Notes: generated by a model from the sequence alone, not told the origin. A stretch of 64,000 nt of DNA from Megamerina dolium (GCA_963854835.1 OY978525.1:51039929-51103928); one strand, 5' to 3'; shown: positions 24,826-35,972, counted from the stretch's first letter. Numbers and translations are program-made.

Positions 24826-24889
<64 letters not shown>
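24826..24889. repeat. (TA)n microsatellite
   Basis: Pure TA array directly next to the truncated 3' LTR of the Ty3-type element. Confidence 0.95.
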
Positions 24890-24891
<2 letters not shown>

Positions 24892-24897
24892 TTTTTC

Positions 24898-25019
24898 TCT
24901 TCCTTTCTCGTTGGCTTGTTCTGGTTATCGCTTATTTCTTTTTGTCGACATTCATGTCGATGCTGCCAATAGTGTCAGTCACAATAGTGATGAGTAACCA
25001 ACTATCGATACTCGTTACA
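24898..25019 (-). repeat. Truncated 3' LTR
   Basis: Begins TGTAACGAGTATCGATAG at 25019, matching the start of the 5' LTR at 30205, and stops after about 120 bases at 24898, where the match gives way to a (TA)n array. The remaining ~275 bases of the LTR are missing. Confidence 0.85.
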
Positions 25020-25036
25020 CTGCCCTCCTCTTAACC
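25020..25036 (-). other. Polypurine tract
   Basis: Reads GGTTAAGAGGAGGGCAG on the minus strand, immediately before the 3' LTR, as expected for the plus-strand priming site. Confidence 0.7.
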
Positions 25037-25098
25037 TTGTTCGTCCCGAACAAGTTTTTATACTTCCCCTCGATATGGCGCAAGTCGCTCCAAGTGCA

Positions 25099-28000
25099 CT
25101 ACTTTAACCTTATCATCTGCGACCGCTCTCTGATGAACTGATGTACTTCATCCAACTGTTCCCGCTTTTCGCTAGTATAATTACCTTCGGTTGATCTCGT
25201 TGGTGTTACAACTCCAAATTTTAAATCAGCTGGCAGTCTTAACTCGTTTCCAAAAATTGCCATTGCCGGTGTAGTAGCCGTCGTATCATGTTGTGCGCAT
25301 CGATATGCCATGAGGAACATTGGTATATGTACATCCCAGTCTCTTTGGTATTTATCTACGACTTTTCTCAAATATTCCTCCAAGGTACGGTTAAATCGTT
25401 CTACCATGCCATCAGATTGTGGATGCAAAGGTGTTGTACGAGTTTTGTATATACCCAGCATACGGCATATCTCTTGGAATACAAATGATTCGAAATTTCG
25501 ACCTTGGTCTGAGTGTAACTCCATCGGTACACCAAAACGAGTAATCCATTGGTTCACGAATACATCCGCAACTGTACTAGCTTCTTGATTTGGAATGGAG
25601 TATACTTCAGGCCATTTACTGAAGTAATCTATAACCACCAGAACATACTTGTTTCCTGCTTTGCTTATTGGGAATGGTCCAGCTATGTCCATAGCAATTC
25701 GCTCGAATGGAGCAGCCATGGTGTATTGGTGCATCTTACCACGACTTTTCTTAGTGGGACCTTTGGCCATTGCACATTGCTTACACTTCCGAATCCAATC
25801 AGTGACATGGTCATGACATCCAACCCAATAAAATCGTTTCTTTATTTTCTCGACGGTTTTGGTGATTCCCAAATGCCCTCCACTGGAGGCATTGTGATAC
25901 TCAGCTATCACTTCATTTATTCTTGCCTTGGGTACCACTAGAAGATCATAAGTGATTTTTCCATCTTCACTTTCCCATGTTCGGAATAAACATCCGTCTC
26001 GTAAGTGCAGGCTTTGCCACTGCGCCCAGTATGCCTTTGCTAGTGGACTCTCATTAGCCATTTCTTGCCAATCTGGACGTATGCCCTGCTCCTTGTATTC
26101 CATAATCTTTACGAGATCTGGGTCGTTCCGCTGATCTTCTTGCACTCGTTCGGTGGTCCATGACTCCTCCGGCAATATATTCGTAAGTCGTATGTCGACA
26201 ATGTGCTCCTTGCTTTCCACTCGAGAACAATGTTTACATTCCATTTTGCAAGGACGACGAGATAGAGCATCCGCGTTGACGTGATGTCCTCCTTTACGAT
26301 GTTCGATGGTAGAATTATAACTCTGCAGCCTTTCAATCCAGCGCGCCAATTGTCCTTCTGGGTTTTTAAATTGCAATAACCACCTTAGCGCTGCGTGGTC
26401 AGTTCGTAGATGAAATGACTGACCGTGCAAGTATTTATGAAAATACTTTACACATTCCAATATTGCGAGTAGCTCTCTTCGAGTGACACAGTAGTTTCTT
26501 TCTGGCTTCGACAGGATTTTACTGTAGTATGCTATTACTTTTTCTTGCCCACCTATGATCTGAGAGAGCACACCACCTATTCCATAGCCACTTGCATCTG
26601 TGTCCAACACAAACTTTTGACCAGGTACTGGATACGCTAATACTGGTGCTGAACAGCGTCTTTCTTTCAGCTGTTCGAATGCTTTCTGTTGTTCCTCGCC
26701 CCACACAAATTGTTTGTTCTTTCTTGTCAACTCATGCAGACTGCTGGCGATGGTTGCAAATCCAGGAACAAATCGTCTATAGTAGGTGCATAAGCCTAGG
26801 AAGCTTCTTAACTCGTGAAGATTCGACGGAATAGGCCATTCTTGTACTGCTGCTACTTTCTCCTCGTCGGTATGTACCCCTTCTGTTGTTACTTTATGAC
26901 CAAGATATTTAACTTCTCGCCTGAAGAGTGAACACTTTTTCAAATTCAGTTTAAGCCCTGCTGATTGTATACGCTCAAATACTTCTTTCAGCTTTTCCAG
27001 GTGGTCGTTAAAATCTTTTCCCATCACGATAATGTCATCGAGGTACACCAAGCACGTTTTCCAGAGTAGTCCTCTGAGTACACGCTCCATCAAACGTTCA
27101 AAAGTAGCTGGCGCATTGCATAATCCAAATGACATAACTGTAAATTGCCATAGACCATCGCCAATACTGAAAGCTGTTTTCTCTTTGTCCTCCTTACCAA
27201 GTTCCACTTGCCAGTATCCACTTTGCAAATCAAGAGTTGAGAACCACTGCGCGCCAGATAGTGTGTCCAGAGTGTCATCGATTCTTGGCAGTGGATAGCT
27301 GCCTTTTTTCGTAATATTATTCAGCTTTCTGTAATCCACACAGAATCGAGTACTTCCATCCTTCTTCTTTACCAGCACAACTGGTGAACTCCATGGACTC
27401 GCTGATGGTTCAATAACACCTTGTTTCTGCATATCGGAAATCAGCTTAATGGCTTCGTCTCTTTTGGCCAATGGAACTCGTCGTGGTGTTTGACGAATTG
27501 GTCTAGAATCACCGGTGTCAATGTGATGCTTCACGATGGTTGTTCGTCCTCCAGTTTTTAAATTTGAAGAAAAGATTGAACTGTACTTCTCAAATACTTG
27601 TAAAGCCTTTTCTTTTTGCTGGTTGGTAAGCACACCTGCCCATTCCTCCATCTGTGCTTTTATTTCCGCCCTGACAGTTCCTGATCTTCCACTTTTTATC
27701 GACGAACCCTTTTCGCAGTCTACTACGGCAGTAACTTCCTGGCAATGACCAATCACCATTCCTTTCTTTACAACTGTAGATGTATTAGTTGGATTTAATA
27801 TTCGCACCGGTACTATTCCATTTTCTTTAGGTTCTACTAACGTCCTACCAAGTATGATGTTTTTATTCGTTATTTCTTTATCTGCTTCCACCACCCACAA
27901 CTTGCCTGTCCCATCATCCACATTCATCTGTGCCCATATCACCGCTTCTGATTTTGCTGGAACGTCTTGGCGTTGACATGCCAGTGCTCGTTTGATGTTC

Positions 28001-28402
28001 CCACTACGCTTGTAACCGATGTTCAATGGTAGTTCGACATTTGCATAGCGCAGTATCCGTTGATTTAAATCTAACGTAAATCTGTTGTCAATCATAAAAT
28101 CAACACCAATTATTACGTCATCGATGATGTCGGCCACAATGAATTCATGTTCCCATGAGCAATTTCTAATAGATACTCGTTTCTTTATCTTCCCCAGAAT
28201 TTGTGCATCCTCACCCGTTGCTGTACGCAATTTTATTTCCATTAAAGGTTCAAACCTCTTTACCAAATCGCTCTTGATTATAGAATGTGATGCATCAGTA
28301 TCCAGGGTTAACGTGAATTCCATATTGTCCAATTTTCCATCAATAGTCAAGCTGCTTGGCACACGCTGTAGTTGTGAAATGTGAATGATTACCCCACTGT
28401 TG
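25099..28402 (-). CDS. Ty3-type Pol polyprotein: protease, RT, RNase H, integrase (defective)
   Basis: An uninterrupted frame of about 1100 residues. It opens after a TGA near 28405 and has no ATG near its start, so it depends on upstream Gag. Positions below count from the codon at 28362. Protease: LTLDTDASHSII, residues 18-29; the catalytic DTG is DTD. RT: FCVDYRKLNN near 340, with the intact active-site LVYLDDIIVMG near 437. RNase H: LDTDASGYGIGG near 587, with RTDHAALRWLL further on. Integrase: zinc-binding YHNASSGGHLG ... CKQCAMAKGP at about 822-870, then the catalytic triad in MDIAGPFP, LHSDQGRNFE and GMVERFNRTLEEYL. The frame ends at RSQMIRLK*. In another phase just beyond lies VKVVHLERLAPYRG, the expected family C-terminus, so roughly 100 residues were deleted with a frameshift. 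Confidence 0.85.
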
Positions 28403-28435
28403 GAGTCAGTTCACGCCCCGCTGAAATGACTCGAT

Positions 28436-29236
28436 TTAGTTTAACGATGGATTTGTGTTAGTGGAGCGATCGCTATCCACCTTATTCTCCTTCTTTTGTC
28501 TTCCTGGAGAATTCGATCTTGATCGCTTTCGTCGTAGACGGCAGTCACGCGCCATGTGTCCTGGTTTGTCGCAAATAAAGCACTTACCAGTAAATTTGTT
28601 TTCGCGTCGACCTGTTGTTCTTCCTTCAGGCTGCACTACAGATTTGAATGCCTGACACACTGCTTCAACCAGATCTGCTGTTTCTGTTTCTAGTTGGCGT
28701 ACCCGTGGCATTGGTCGACACATCAAACTGGCAGCTTCAAACGTCAATGCACTACTGACTGTTTCGGCATAAGTATTCCTTGGTGACATGACTAGGGCAC
28801 GCTTTGTCTCTCCATCACGTATACCATCTATGAAAGCCTCTATTTTGATTTTTTCGACGAACTCTTCCGAATTACCGGAGAACGCTAGATGACATAAGCC
28901 CTCAATATCGGAAGCGAATTCCTGAAGGCTCTCATTACTCCGTTGCACTCGCGATCTCAATTCCACTCGATGTAATAGACTCTTGTATTCATTTCCATAT
29001 TTTCGCTGGAGTGTGTCCATCAGTGACTGATAGCTACCACGATCTTTCTCTGGAATCATCTGTAACACGTCGGAAGCATTACCTTTTAATGCGACTATTA
29101 AAGCAGCAGTCTTGTCGCTATCATCCCATTGATTCTTCGAAGCGGTTGTCTCGAATTGAAGCTTGAAGATATTGAATGGCGTGCTTCCGTCAAATGTTGG
29201 TGGCTTTAGTTTGATTGTACTTGAATCTCTAATCAC
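28436..29236 (-). pseudogene. Gag core with CCHC zinc knuckle
   Basis: About 266 residues with no ATG at the start. It follows the upstream Gag frame with a -1 shift (stop TGA at 29233-29235 of the upstream frame), so it is most simply the second part of one Gag split by an indel; programmed frameshifting is an alternative. It contains a capsid-like region (IKLKPPTFDGSTPFNIFKLQ; ALIVALKGNASDVLQMIP; SLLHRVELRSRVQRSNESL) and a single nucleocapsid knuckle CFICDKPGHMARDC with a basic tail. The stop is at 28436. The Pol frame opens only about 30 bases later, without overlap. Confidence 0.8.
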
Positions 29237-29778
29237 TGATGTTGCTGGCCCATTATATCTTCCAAGTCATCTACATGTTCCTTCAGATCCATGACTTTTT
29301 CATTAATGGTTCCGGAAATTTCCTGAAATCTAATCTCAATTCCTTTTTGTAGATTTTCGATGACGTGTTCTTGTCGAGCCGAACCTTCTTGAATTTCCAT
29401 ACGCAATTCAGCCGAATGTTCTTGAAGCTTGTAGTCAATTGTTTTCTGAAATTCTCCCATAGCGTTTTCTTGGCGAGACGCATTTTCTTGTAGCTTCGCA
29501 TTAATTCCTTGCAGTTGCTGCTGCTGTTGTTGCATCATGGATTTCATGAGTTCCATTAGTTGACCACTCGAATCTATCTTGCTTTCTTCCTCAGCGTGCA
29601 CAACTGCTTGTATATCGGCTTCCTCAAAGAACTCATGTTCTTCTACATTAATTCCCTTAGCCTCCATAGCTTGCCTCAGCCTCACCAGCAGTTCCGCCTT
29701 TGCACCTGATGACGATAGATTTATCTCTACCAACAGCTTTTTAAGCTGGTCCACTTTTAGTTGGTCAATTTTCACCAT
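29233..29778 (-). CDS. Gag N-terminus with SAP-like domain and coiled coil
   Basis: Starts at ATG 29778, shortly after the primer site. Residues 7-40 (LKVDQLKKLLVEINLSSSG, then KAELLVRLRQAM) match the SAP helix-extended-helix consensus, a putative DNA-binding module usually found in nuclear proteins. A glutamine run (about residues 79-86) and a long heptad-rich region with repeated RQE/KLQE units follow, consistent with a coiled coil. The frame ends in TGA at 29233 and the capsid-like part continues in the -1 frame. A SAP module at the start of a retroelement Gag could tether particles or cDNA to chromatin; that is inference. Confidence 0.75.
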   Translation of the reverse strand: MVKIDQLKVDQLKKLLVEINLSSSGAKAELLVRLRQAMEAKGINVEEHEFFEEADIQAVVHAEEESKIDSSGQLMELMKSMMQQQQQQLQGINAKLQENASRQENAMGEFQKTIDYKLQEHSAELRMEIQEGSARQEHVIENLQKGIEIRFQEISGTINEKVMDLKEHVDDLEDIMGQQHQ

Positions 29779-29785
29779 CTTTACA

Positions 29786-29805
29786 GAATCCCACTTCTGA
29801 CACCA
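29786..29805 (-). promoter_or_regulatory. tRNA-Leu-type primer-binding site
   Basis: TGGTGTCAGAAGTGGGATTC on the minus strand, two bases after the LTR end. The complement GAATCCCACTTCTGACACCA has the form of the 3' end of insect tRNA-Leu with CCA, as I remember it. It would prime minus-strand synthesis. Confidence 0.75.
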
Positions 29806-29807
29806 AT

Positions 29808-30389
<582 letters not shown>

Positions 30390-30429
30390 CTACTTACTTA
30401 CTTATATATATTAATCATCCGGCTGTATC

Positions 30430-30474
30430 CGGCTGATCCCGGATACATTCCGGAACAGTTGCATTTTTTGCAGG
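30430..30474 (-). repeat. Dispersed terminus-like repeat, inverted partner of 36069-36113
   Basis: The minus strand begins CCTGCAAAAAATGCAACTG at 30474, next to a short (TA)n run. The same ~44 bases begin at 36070 on the plus strand, also beside a (TA)n array. The two copies face away from each other. They contain short ccggaatgtatccgg-type palindromes. Family unknown. Confidence 0.6.
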
Positions 30475-30777
30475 ATATATATATATATATACAGCTGTGT
30501 GCAATAAAATAGTAGTGCTGCACCTCGAAACATTAAATCCTTTTTTTTCGTAATGTTCAATCTGGCAAGTTCAACACGTGTTGACATTTTTTATAGATTA
30601 GAGTGTATAGAAGAAAATGTGAAAAAGTCCCGTTATTTTCGGTTTTGTATTTGTATGATTGTGAAGACTTTTGTGAAATGCACCAAAATTTGGCTGTTCA
30701 TTGAAATAGTAGTGCTGGTTGTGAATACTTTGAACAAAATATTATAACTGTTAATCAGCAAAACTAAAAGTGGCATT

Positions 30778-31843
30778 AGTAAGTATAATTAGTATTAAAC
30801 ATATTTTTGTTTTATAATTATCGGGCTTGCATCAATATTTTTTTTTAGTGGGTAGAGGAAAGCATTGCTCGGCTGAGAAAAGAGATTTAATAGTTATCCT
30901 TAGAGCAAAAGGCAAAACTTACAAAGAAATTGAAAATATTGTGGGATGCACAGCTACAGTGATATTTAATGCCATCAATTATAAAAACAAGCCAGAAAAT
31001 CGTGGCAAAAAGCGTAAAACAACCGTTTTAGAAGATAGGCGTATTGTGCGTTTAAGCAAAAAAATGCCATCAGCATCCTCCAAAGTGATAAGAAATGAAT
31101 TAAATCTGTCGGTCAGTGAAGTGACAGTCCGTCGACGACTAATTGAACAAAACTTAAAAGCAAGAAGTCCTAGAAAGGTACCACTTTTGACTAAGAAGCA
31201 CGTGGCAGCACGAATACATTTTGCAAAAACTCATTTGAAATGGCCCGCAGAAAAGTGGCGCAATATATTATGCACGGATGAGAGCAAAATTGTTTTGTTT
31301 GGAGGAACAGGCTCTAGGCAGTATATACGACGTCCACCAAACACAGAATATAATCCCAGGTACACTCAGAAGACAGTAAAGCATGGAGGACTGAGTATTA
31401 TGATATGGGCTTGTTTTTCCCACAATGGCGTTGGCCCTATTCATTTGATAAATGGTATTATGGACAGAAATGTTTACGTTGATATATTAAAAAATACAAT
31501 GATACCATATGCCAGTTGGGAGATGCCTCTGAAATGGACATTTCAGCAGGATAATGACCCAAAACACACGAGTAAGCTCGCTAAAGATTGGTTTGCATCC
31601 GAAAATATCAACGTAATGAAATGGCCAGCTCAGTCTCCAGATCTTAATCCGATCGAAAACTTATGGGGAGATGTAAAACGAGTTGTAGCAATGTCGAATC
31701 CTTCAAATAGAGCACAGCTTTGGCAAGTAGTTCAGGAGGCATGGGCTCAAATTCCCTTAAAGCGTTGCCAGGACCTTATCGATTCTATGCCAAGCCGGTG
31801 CAACGCCGTTATTAATAATAAAGGATTTACAACTAAGTATTAA
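30778..31843 (+). CDS. Tc1-like DD34E transposase, 331 residues after splicing
   Basis: The transposase binds the terminal repeats and catalyses cut-and-paste transposition into TA. Without splicing the frame would start at an unlikely upstream ATG (30827), and the family-like start GRGKHCS would follow Val. Removing 30779-30848 joins the A at 30778 to TG at 30849-30850, making ATG GGT AGA GGA: the start codon is assembled by splicing. The N-terminal helix-turn-helix pair lies at residues ~8-110 (SAEKRDLIVILRAKGKTYKE; LSVSEVTVRRRLIEQ). Catalytic residues are complete: CTDESKIVLFG, FQQDNDPKHTSK and SPDLNPIENLWG, with 34 residues between the second Asp and Glu. A basic GKKRKTT could be a nuclear signal. 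There is no stop or frameshift and the length is normal for the family, so activity is plausible. Confidence 0.88.
30779..30848 (+). other. Predicted 70-nt intron splitting the Tc1 start codon
   Basis: Donor GTAAGT at 30779 matches the consensus exactly. The acceptor is a run of nine T followed by AG at 30847-30848. Splicing creates the ATG across the junction. Skipping the splice leaves GTG in place of the expected initiator. Confidence 0.75.
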
Positions 31844-32138
31844 ACTGTAACAAACATGTAGAAAATGTATATTTAATTTTTACTATAGTTATAAATATTT
31901 TTTTTCCTTCTGTTGTGATCACTACTATTTTATTGAACAGCAAATTTTCGTTATATTTTATTGTTTACGCTCTGGAGGGTAAATGAACCTATGTTTTCAA
32001 CCAATAATTACCTGAAAACTTATAAAAATAAGTAAAATAAACGTGTTATATTAGTATTTGTGAATATTTTGCTTATATCATTTAATTTTACTACTTAATA
32101 TGTAGAACTTAACTGCACTACTATTTTATTGAACACAG

Positions 32139-32318
<180 letters not shown>

Positions 32319-32349
32319 ATATAAAAATAAAAATAAATATGTGGCACTT

Positions 32350-32690
32350 AAAGCCCCAAAAGACTCATTGGCCGAGCTTCTCTTCCATTACTGTTGTGCG
32401 TCTTAAATTTGGACAGTATTAGAAGGGACCTACTTATTTTAGCCGGTTCCGAACGGCAGAACACTTGTGACATCACTTTTTCTGAGCTTTGTCACAGAGT
32501 TCTTTAAGAAGCTTTTTCATGGCAAGTTGTTACTGTCGGAAGAATTGCCAATTGCTTGCCGACAGGTAGGTACCATTCGAAAGAAAAATCTTTTCGATAT
32601 TAAATTTTTTATGCATCAGCCAGGGATTGAACCCACGACCTACAGATCAGAAGGCGAACACACTAACCACTGAGCTACGGCACCCACTCG
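32350..32690 (-). repeat. tRNA-derived SINE, best copy
   Basis: The minus strand starts with a tRNA-like head: GGGTGCCGTAGCTCAGTGG. This includes the RNA polymerase III A box TAGCTCAGTGG (32668-32678) and, 35 bases on, the B box GGTTCAATCCC (32623-32633). A conserved body follows (about 250 bases) containing TGTTCTGCCGTTCGGAACCG and GAAGAGAAGCTCGGCC, ending at GGGGCTTT. Other copies are at 18674-18792, 40009-40340, 50941-51178 and 53232-53568. This copy is flanked by (TA)n on both sides. It codes for nothing; it would need LINE machinery to move. Confidence 0.85.
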
Positions 32691-32693
32691 CAC

Positions 32694-32959
<266 letters not shown>

Positions 32960-32965
32960 GTGCAT

Positions 32966-33245
32966 TAGGGTGGGTCAAATTGTAGGGGGCCGAAATAATG
33001 TTAAGGGGCTCATTCTTGTTCTACGGGTCATTTGAAGATACTTTTCCAAAGAAACCATAGCTCTAAAATGATTTTCGAGCCCCCGGATTTTTCAAAATAG
33101 GTTTTTTCCCCAAATACTAAAAAATGTAAAAAAAATGCTATTTTCTCTAGCCAAATGTGTATGTGGGGGTTTTTGGATCGAGGAATCCATTTTTGAGATC
33201 TATTTTTATTTTTGAGCACCACCAGAGGGCGCTTTCGTTCATTTT
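32966..33245 (+). repeat. Left long terminal inverted repeat
   Basis: Matches the reverse complement of 35590-35873 over about 270 bp, with indels in the first 80 bases and long identical blocks further in. Confidence 0.8.
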
Positions 33246-33575
33246 TTAATTTTATCGTTTTTTTTTGGGTAAATTTACGAAATTTTTCGTGTAAATTGAC
33301 GAATATTTGACTTTCTCATAAGACAACCCAAAACTTTAAATAGCCCAGAGTGTTTAGCGTTAAAAATGATGGGGGAAGGGGGGGGGTTATTCGTTCGCGA
33401 CCTATATCGAATTTAAGACAAAGAGTAAACAAAGCATATTTTACTTTATTTTTTTCTTCTAAAATTCAACATAACAAATAATAAAAGCATATAAAATGTA
33501 ATTAATAAAAAAAATTAATTGAATTCAGTAATTAAGAAACAAAACGAAGAGTTTTAGGAAATAAACGCGAAGGAG

Positions 33576-34413
33576 TTATTTTTGAAAGTCTTTCTTGCTG
33601 TCAAGTCTAGCGAATTTTTCACGACTTTCTAATGTCACCGCCATAACTCCTTCTCGATTATGTTCTAAAACTCTTTTGGATACACTAGCCAGCAATTGAA
33701 CATGTCTTTCCGTTCCTTGTATGTGTACTGGAATTTTCGGATCAGGCAGCGGTGGATCAATGTCTTCTAAATATTGTTGTAGATATTCATAAGGAATATT
33801 TCGAGTGAATGGTGGTTCGAATAAGATTGAATTATCATTCATGTCAATCATATTCGTAAAATCTGTGCAATTGAAGTTTATGATAGGCTTTTTATAAACT
33901 CTCAGTAGCATCGGATCTTCCACATGGTTACGGTAGTGTAAAATTTTTTTTAGAGCTAAGTCGCGTATTTTTTTTTCATCGTCGAACAACATTGCCAAAA
34001 AAATGTTTTCTGAATGAGCATAATACGAGTTTTCTTTAACAACATTATTTACAATTTGGCTTAAATTCGAATCCAAATATTGAGTCCAACGTATGAATTT
34101 ATAAAATAATACACTACCGTGCACGACAAAGTTGTAATATTTAATATTGAAGTACATTGGCGTATATACTTTAATTATATAGTTTGCCAGAATTTTTAAA
34201 TTTGTAGATGGCTTGTTGGTTGTCACATATAACCGTAATAATCTACTGGCCTTGGTGAGCCAACGAGAATGTGCTATTGGCCCTGGTTTAATGTTGGCCA
34301 AATCCGCCAAAACCTCACCAGAAGAAATTGCAAGCGCCATTTTGTACAAGTACATTGCGTCGGTAGTTAATTCAACAGCACTTAAATCAGGTATATTTTC
34401 CAGAGTGATAATC
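33576..34413 (-). pseudogene. Uncharacterised transposon protein, C-terminal part
   Basis: A frame of about 280 residues, in a different phase from the one upstream and with no ATG at its start (a TAA lies just before it). It begins with LENIPDLSAVELTTDAMYL and contains the distinctive block PGPIAHSRWLTKASRLLRLY, then NYIIKVYTPMYFNIKYYNF. In remembered relatives a block of this form (PGP..H.RWLT......LRLYV) lies far downstream of the FGVSDR block in the same protein. The two frames therefore most likely represent one protein whose centre, including any catalytic core, has been lost near 34414-34430. A 63-nt intron joining them directly is a weaker alternative. Confidence 0.6.
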
Positions 34414-35331
34414 TCAAAATGCAATTAAATTGGAAGCATCATACCGATTATGAAGCACTTTTTGTCTACATTTAACTTTTTCTCTACGAACTTTAGACTT
34501 GTCCATAATGACAAGATTGCCATGACCATCTTTGACGCCAATGTCTTCCATAAGAGATGTTGCCAATGCTGATGCTATTCTATCTGACACACCAAATCTG
34601 TCACACATCATAGCAAACTTGAAAGCATCGTATCTGGGTGTATATGGTCCTCGTTTCGTTTGAGATGAATTTTGTGCTTCTACTAAATGTGTACTATGCT
34701 CATAATCACTTTCCTGGTCTTCTTCTGGCACGTATGTTAGACCCTGGCTCTCTTCAATTGTTTCTATTATTGTAGATGTAGGTGCTTGCTCTTCAATTTC
34801 TGTCTGGTATTCCGGTATCGTAGATCTTCTGTCATTATGTTGATCCATCATAAACTCTTTCAACTCTTCTGGAATCATTCCACATGAGCATAGAGCAGCT
34901 TTCAAGTCACATTTACATTTCCCAATGTAAAATAATTCTTTTATGGATCGTAAGAAAGATGTGAGACTGGAGCCTTTTGCTTTGCATTTATCTGCAGTGT
35001 AGTATTTGTCAAGCAAGGTATTTAATTTTCTAACAATATTTCGTTTGCATATAATTTCAATATTTAGTTTGCTCCAAATTCCAATCAATTTGTCTGTCAC
35101 TTGAGGAGTAAATGTTTTATATGAAAACATTTTACTTTGCATTTTAGCACGTTCGGCCAAGAAAAAATAGCATCTTAAAATATCCTGTTTAGTTGGCAGA
35201 TTCAGACCAGTCAAATCAGAAGACATACCAAAAGCAGGAACATCGTGAGAAGGCATATGTTTCAAACTACTTTCGGTACTTATTGATGTTGGTGCGGCTT
35301 GTGATGTTGACGGCAATAGATCCATGTTCAA
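34414..35331 (-). CDS. Uncharacterised transposon protein, N-terminal part
   Basis: Opens with ATG at 35331; 305 residues. A low-complexity start is followed by a helical region (LPTKQDILRCYFFLAERAK) and a cysteine cluster KCKCDLKAALCSC (C-x-C-x6-C-x-C, possible zinc site) leading into IPEELKEFMMDQHNDRR. An acidic linker then precedes a conserved block CDRFGVSDRIASALATSLME, then IMDKSKVRREKVKCR. I remember this combination (C-x-C cluster, FGVSDR block, KxKxRRE) from uncharacterised proteins abundant in aphids, cnidarians and molluscs, without a named family. It stops with TGA at 34414 directly after NLIAF, where family members, as I recall, continue into a central domain. It is probably truncated by an internal deletion. 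Confidence 0.65.
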   Translation of the reverse strand: MNMDLLPSTSQAAPTSISTESSLKHMPSHDVPAFGMSSDLTGLNLPTKQDILRCYFFLAERAKMQSKMFSYKTFTPQVTDKLIGIWSKLNIEIICKRNIVRKLNTLLDKYYTADKCKAKGSSLTSFLRSIKELFYIGKCKCDLKAALCSCGMIPEELKEFMMDQHNDRRSTIPEYQTEIEEQAPTSTIIETIEESQGLTYVPEEDQESDYEHSTHLVEAQNSSQTKRGPYTPRYDAFKFAMMCDRFGVSDRIASALATSLMEDIGVKDGHGNLVIMDKSKVRREKVKCRQKVLHNRYDASNLIAF

Positions 35332-35589
35332 AATTAAATATTAATTAATTAATTTATAAATATTAAGATTTTCCAGCTAGATTTTTAGGTTTTCTTCCTT
35401 CAAAAGCTGGTAAAAATGTGATTTAGGTCTTAGCTTGAAATCTATCGATTTTATTTTTAGAAAAGCTGGAAAAAGAAACAAAATGTATGGAATATGATTT
35501 AACAATTTATAATTCGAGTATGTATTTTGAATATATTCAATACAAAGTCAAAAATTCGTCTATTTCCACAACAGTATCGTATATTTTTC

Positions 35590-35873
35590 CAAAAAAATGT
35601 ACGAAAGCGCCCTCTGGCGGCACTCAAAAATAAAAATTAATGTCAAAAATGGATTCCGCGACCCAAAAAACCCCCACATACACATTTAGCTAAAGGAAAT
35701 AGCATTTTTTTGCCTCTATTCTCGAATATTTCTAGAAAAAATACCTATTTTGAAAAAGCCGGGGGCTCGAAATTCATTTTAGAGCTATGGTTTCTTTGGC
35801 AAATTTGCTTAGAATGACCCATAGAATAAGAATCACGATGAGCCTTTGGGTCGAAAAAATTTGACCCACCCTA
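35590..35873 (-). repeat. Right long terminal inverted repeat
   Basis: Partner of 32966-33245. It lies upstream of the first minus-strand frame, so it may also hold the promoter. Confidence 0.8.
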
Positions 35874-35876
35874 TGT

Positions 35877-35906
35877 GCATATATATATATATATATATAT
35901 GCACAT

Positions 35907-35972
<66 letters not shown>

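Larger units (their letters stand above)
32966..35873 (-). mobile_element. DNA transposon of unassigned superfamily with ~270-bp terminal inverted repeats
   Basis: The outer ends read TAGGGTGGGTCAAATT and its inverted copy, flanked on both sides by tgtgcat (32959-32965 and 35874-35880), a probable 7-bp target duplication. The inverted repeats extend about 270 bp inward (32966-33245 and 35590-35873) and contain strongly conserved stretches such as ccaaagaaaccatagctcta and gagggcgctttcgt. Two minus-strand frames fill the middle and appear to be the N- and C-terminal parts of one protein whose centre is deleted. I cannot place it in a named superfamily; hAT and P elements normally give 8-bp duplications. 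Confidence 0.75.

Noticed and set aside
29225..29245. Programmed -1 frameshift between the two Gag frames
   Set aside because: No slippery heptamer is evident at the overlap. A one-base indel explains it and other indels exist in the element.
34390..34440. A 63-nt intron joining the two frames of the 33-kb transposon
   Set aside because: GTATGA and TTTAAG sites would join the frames in phase, but that would place two segments side by side that are far apart in remembered relatives. An internal deletion is simpler.
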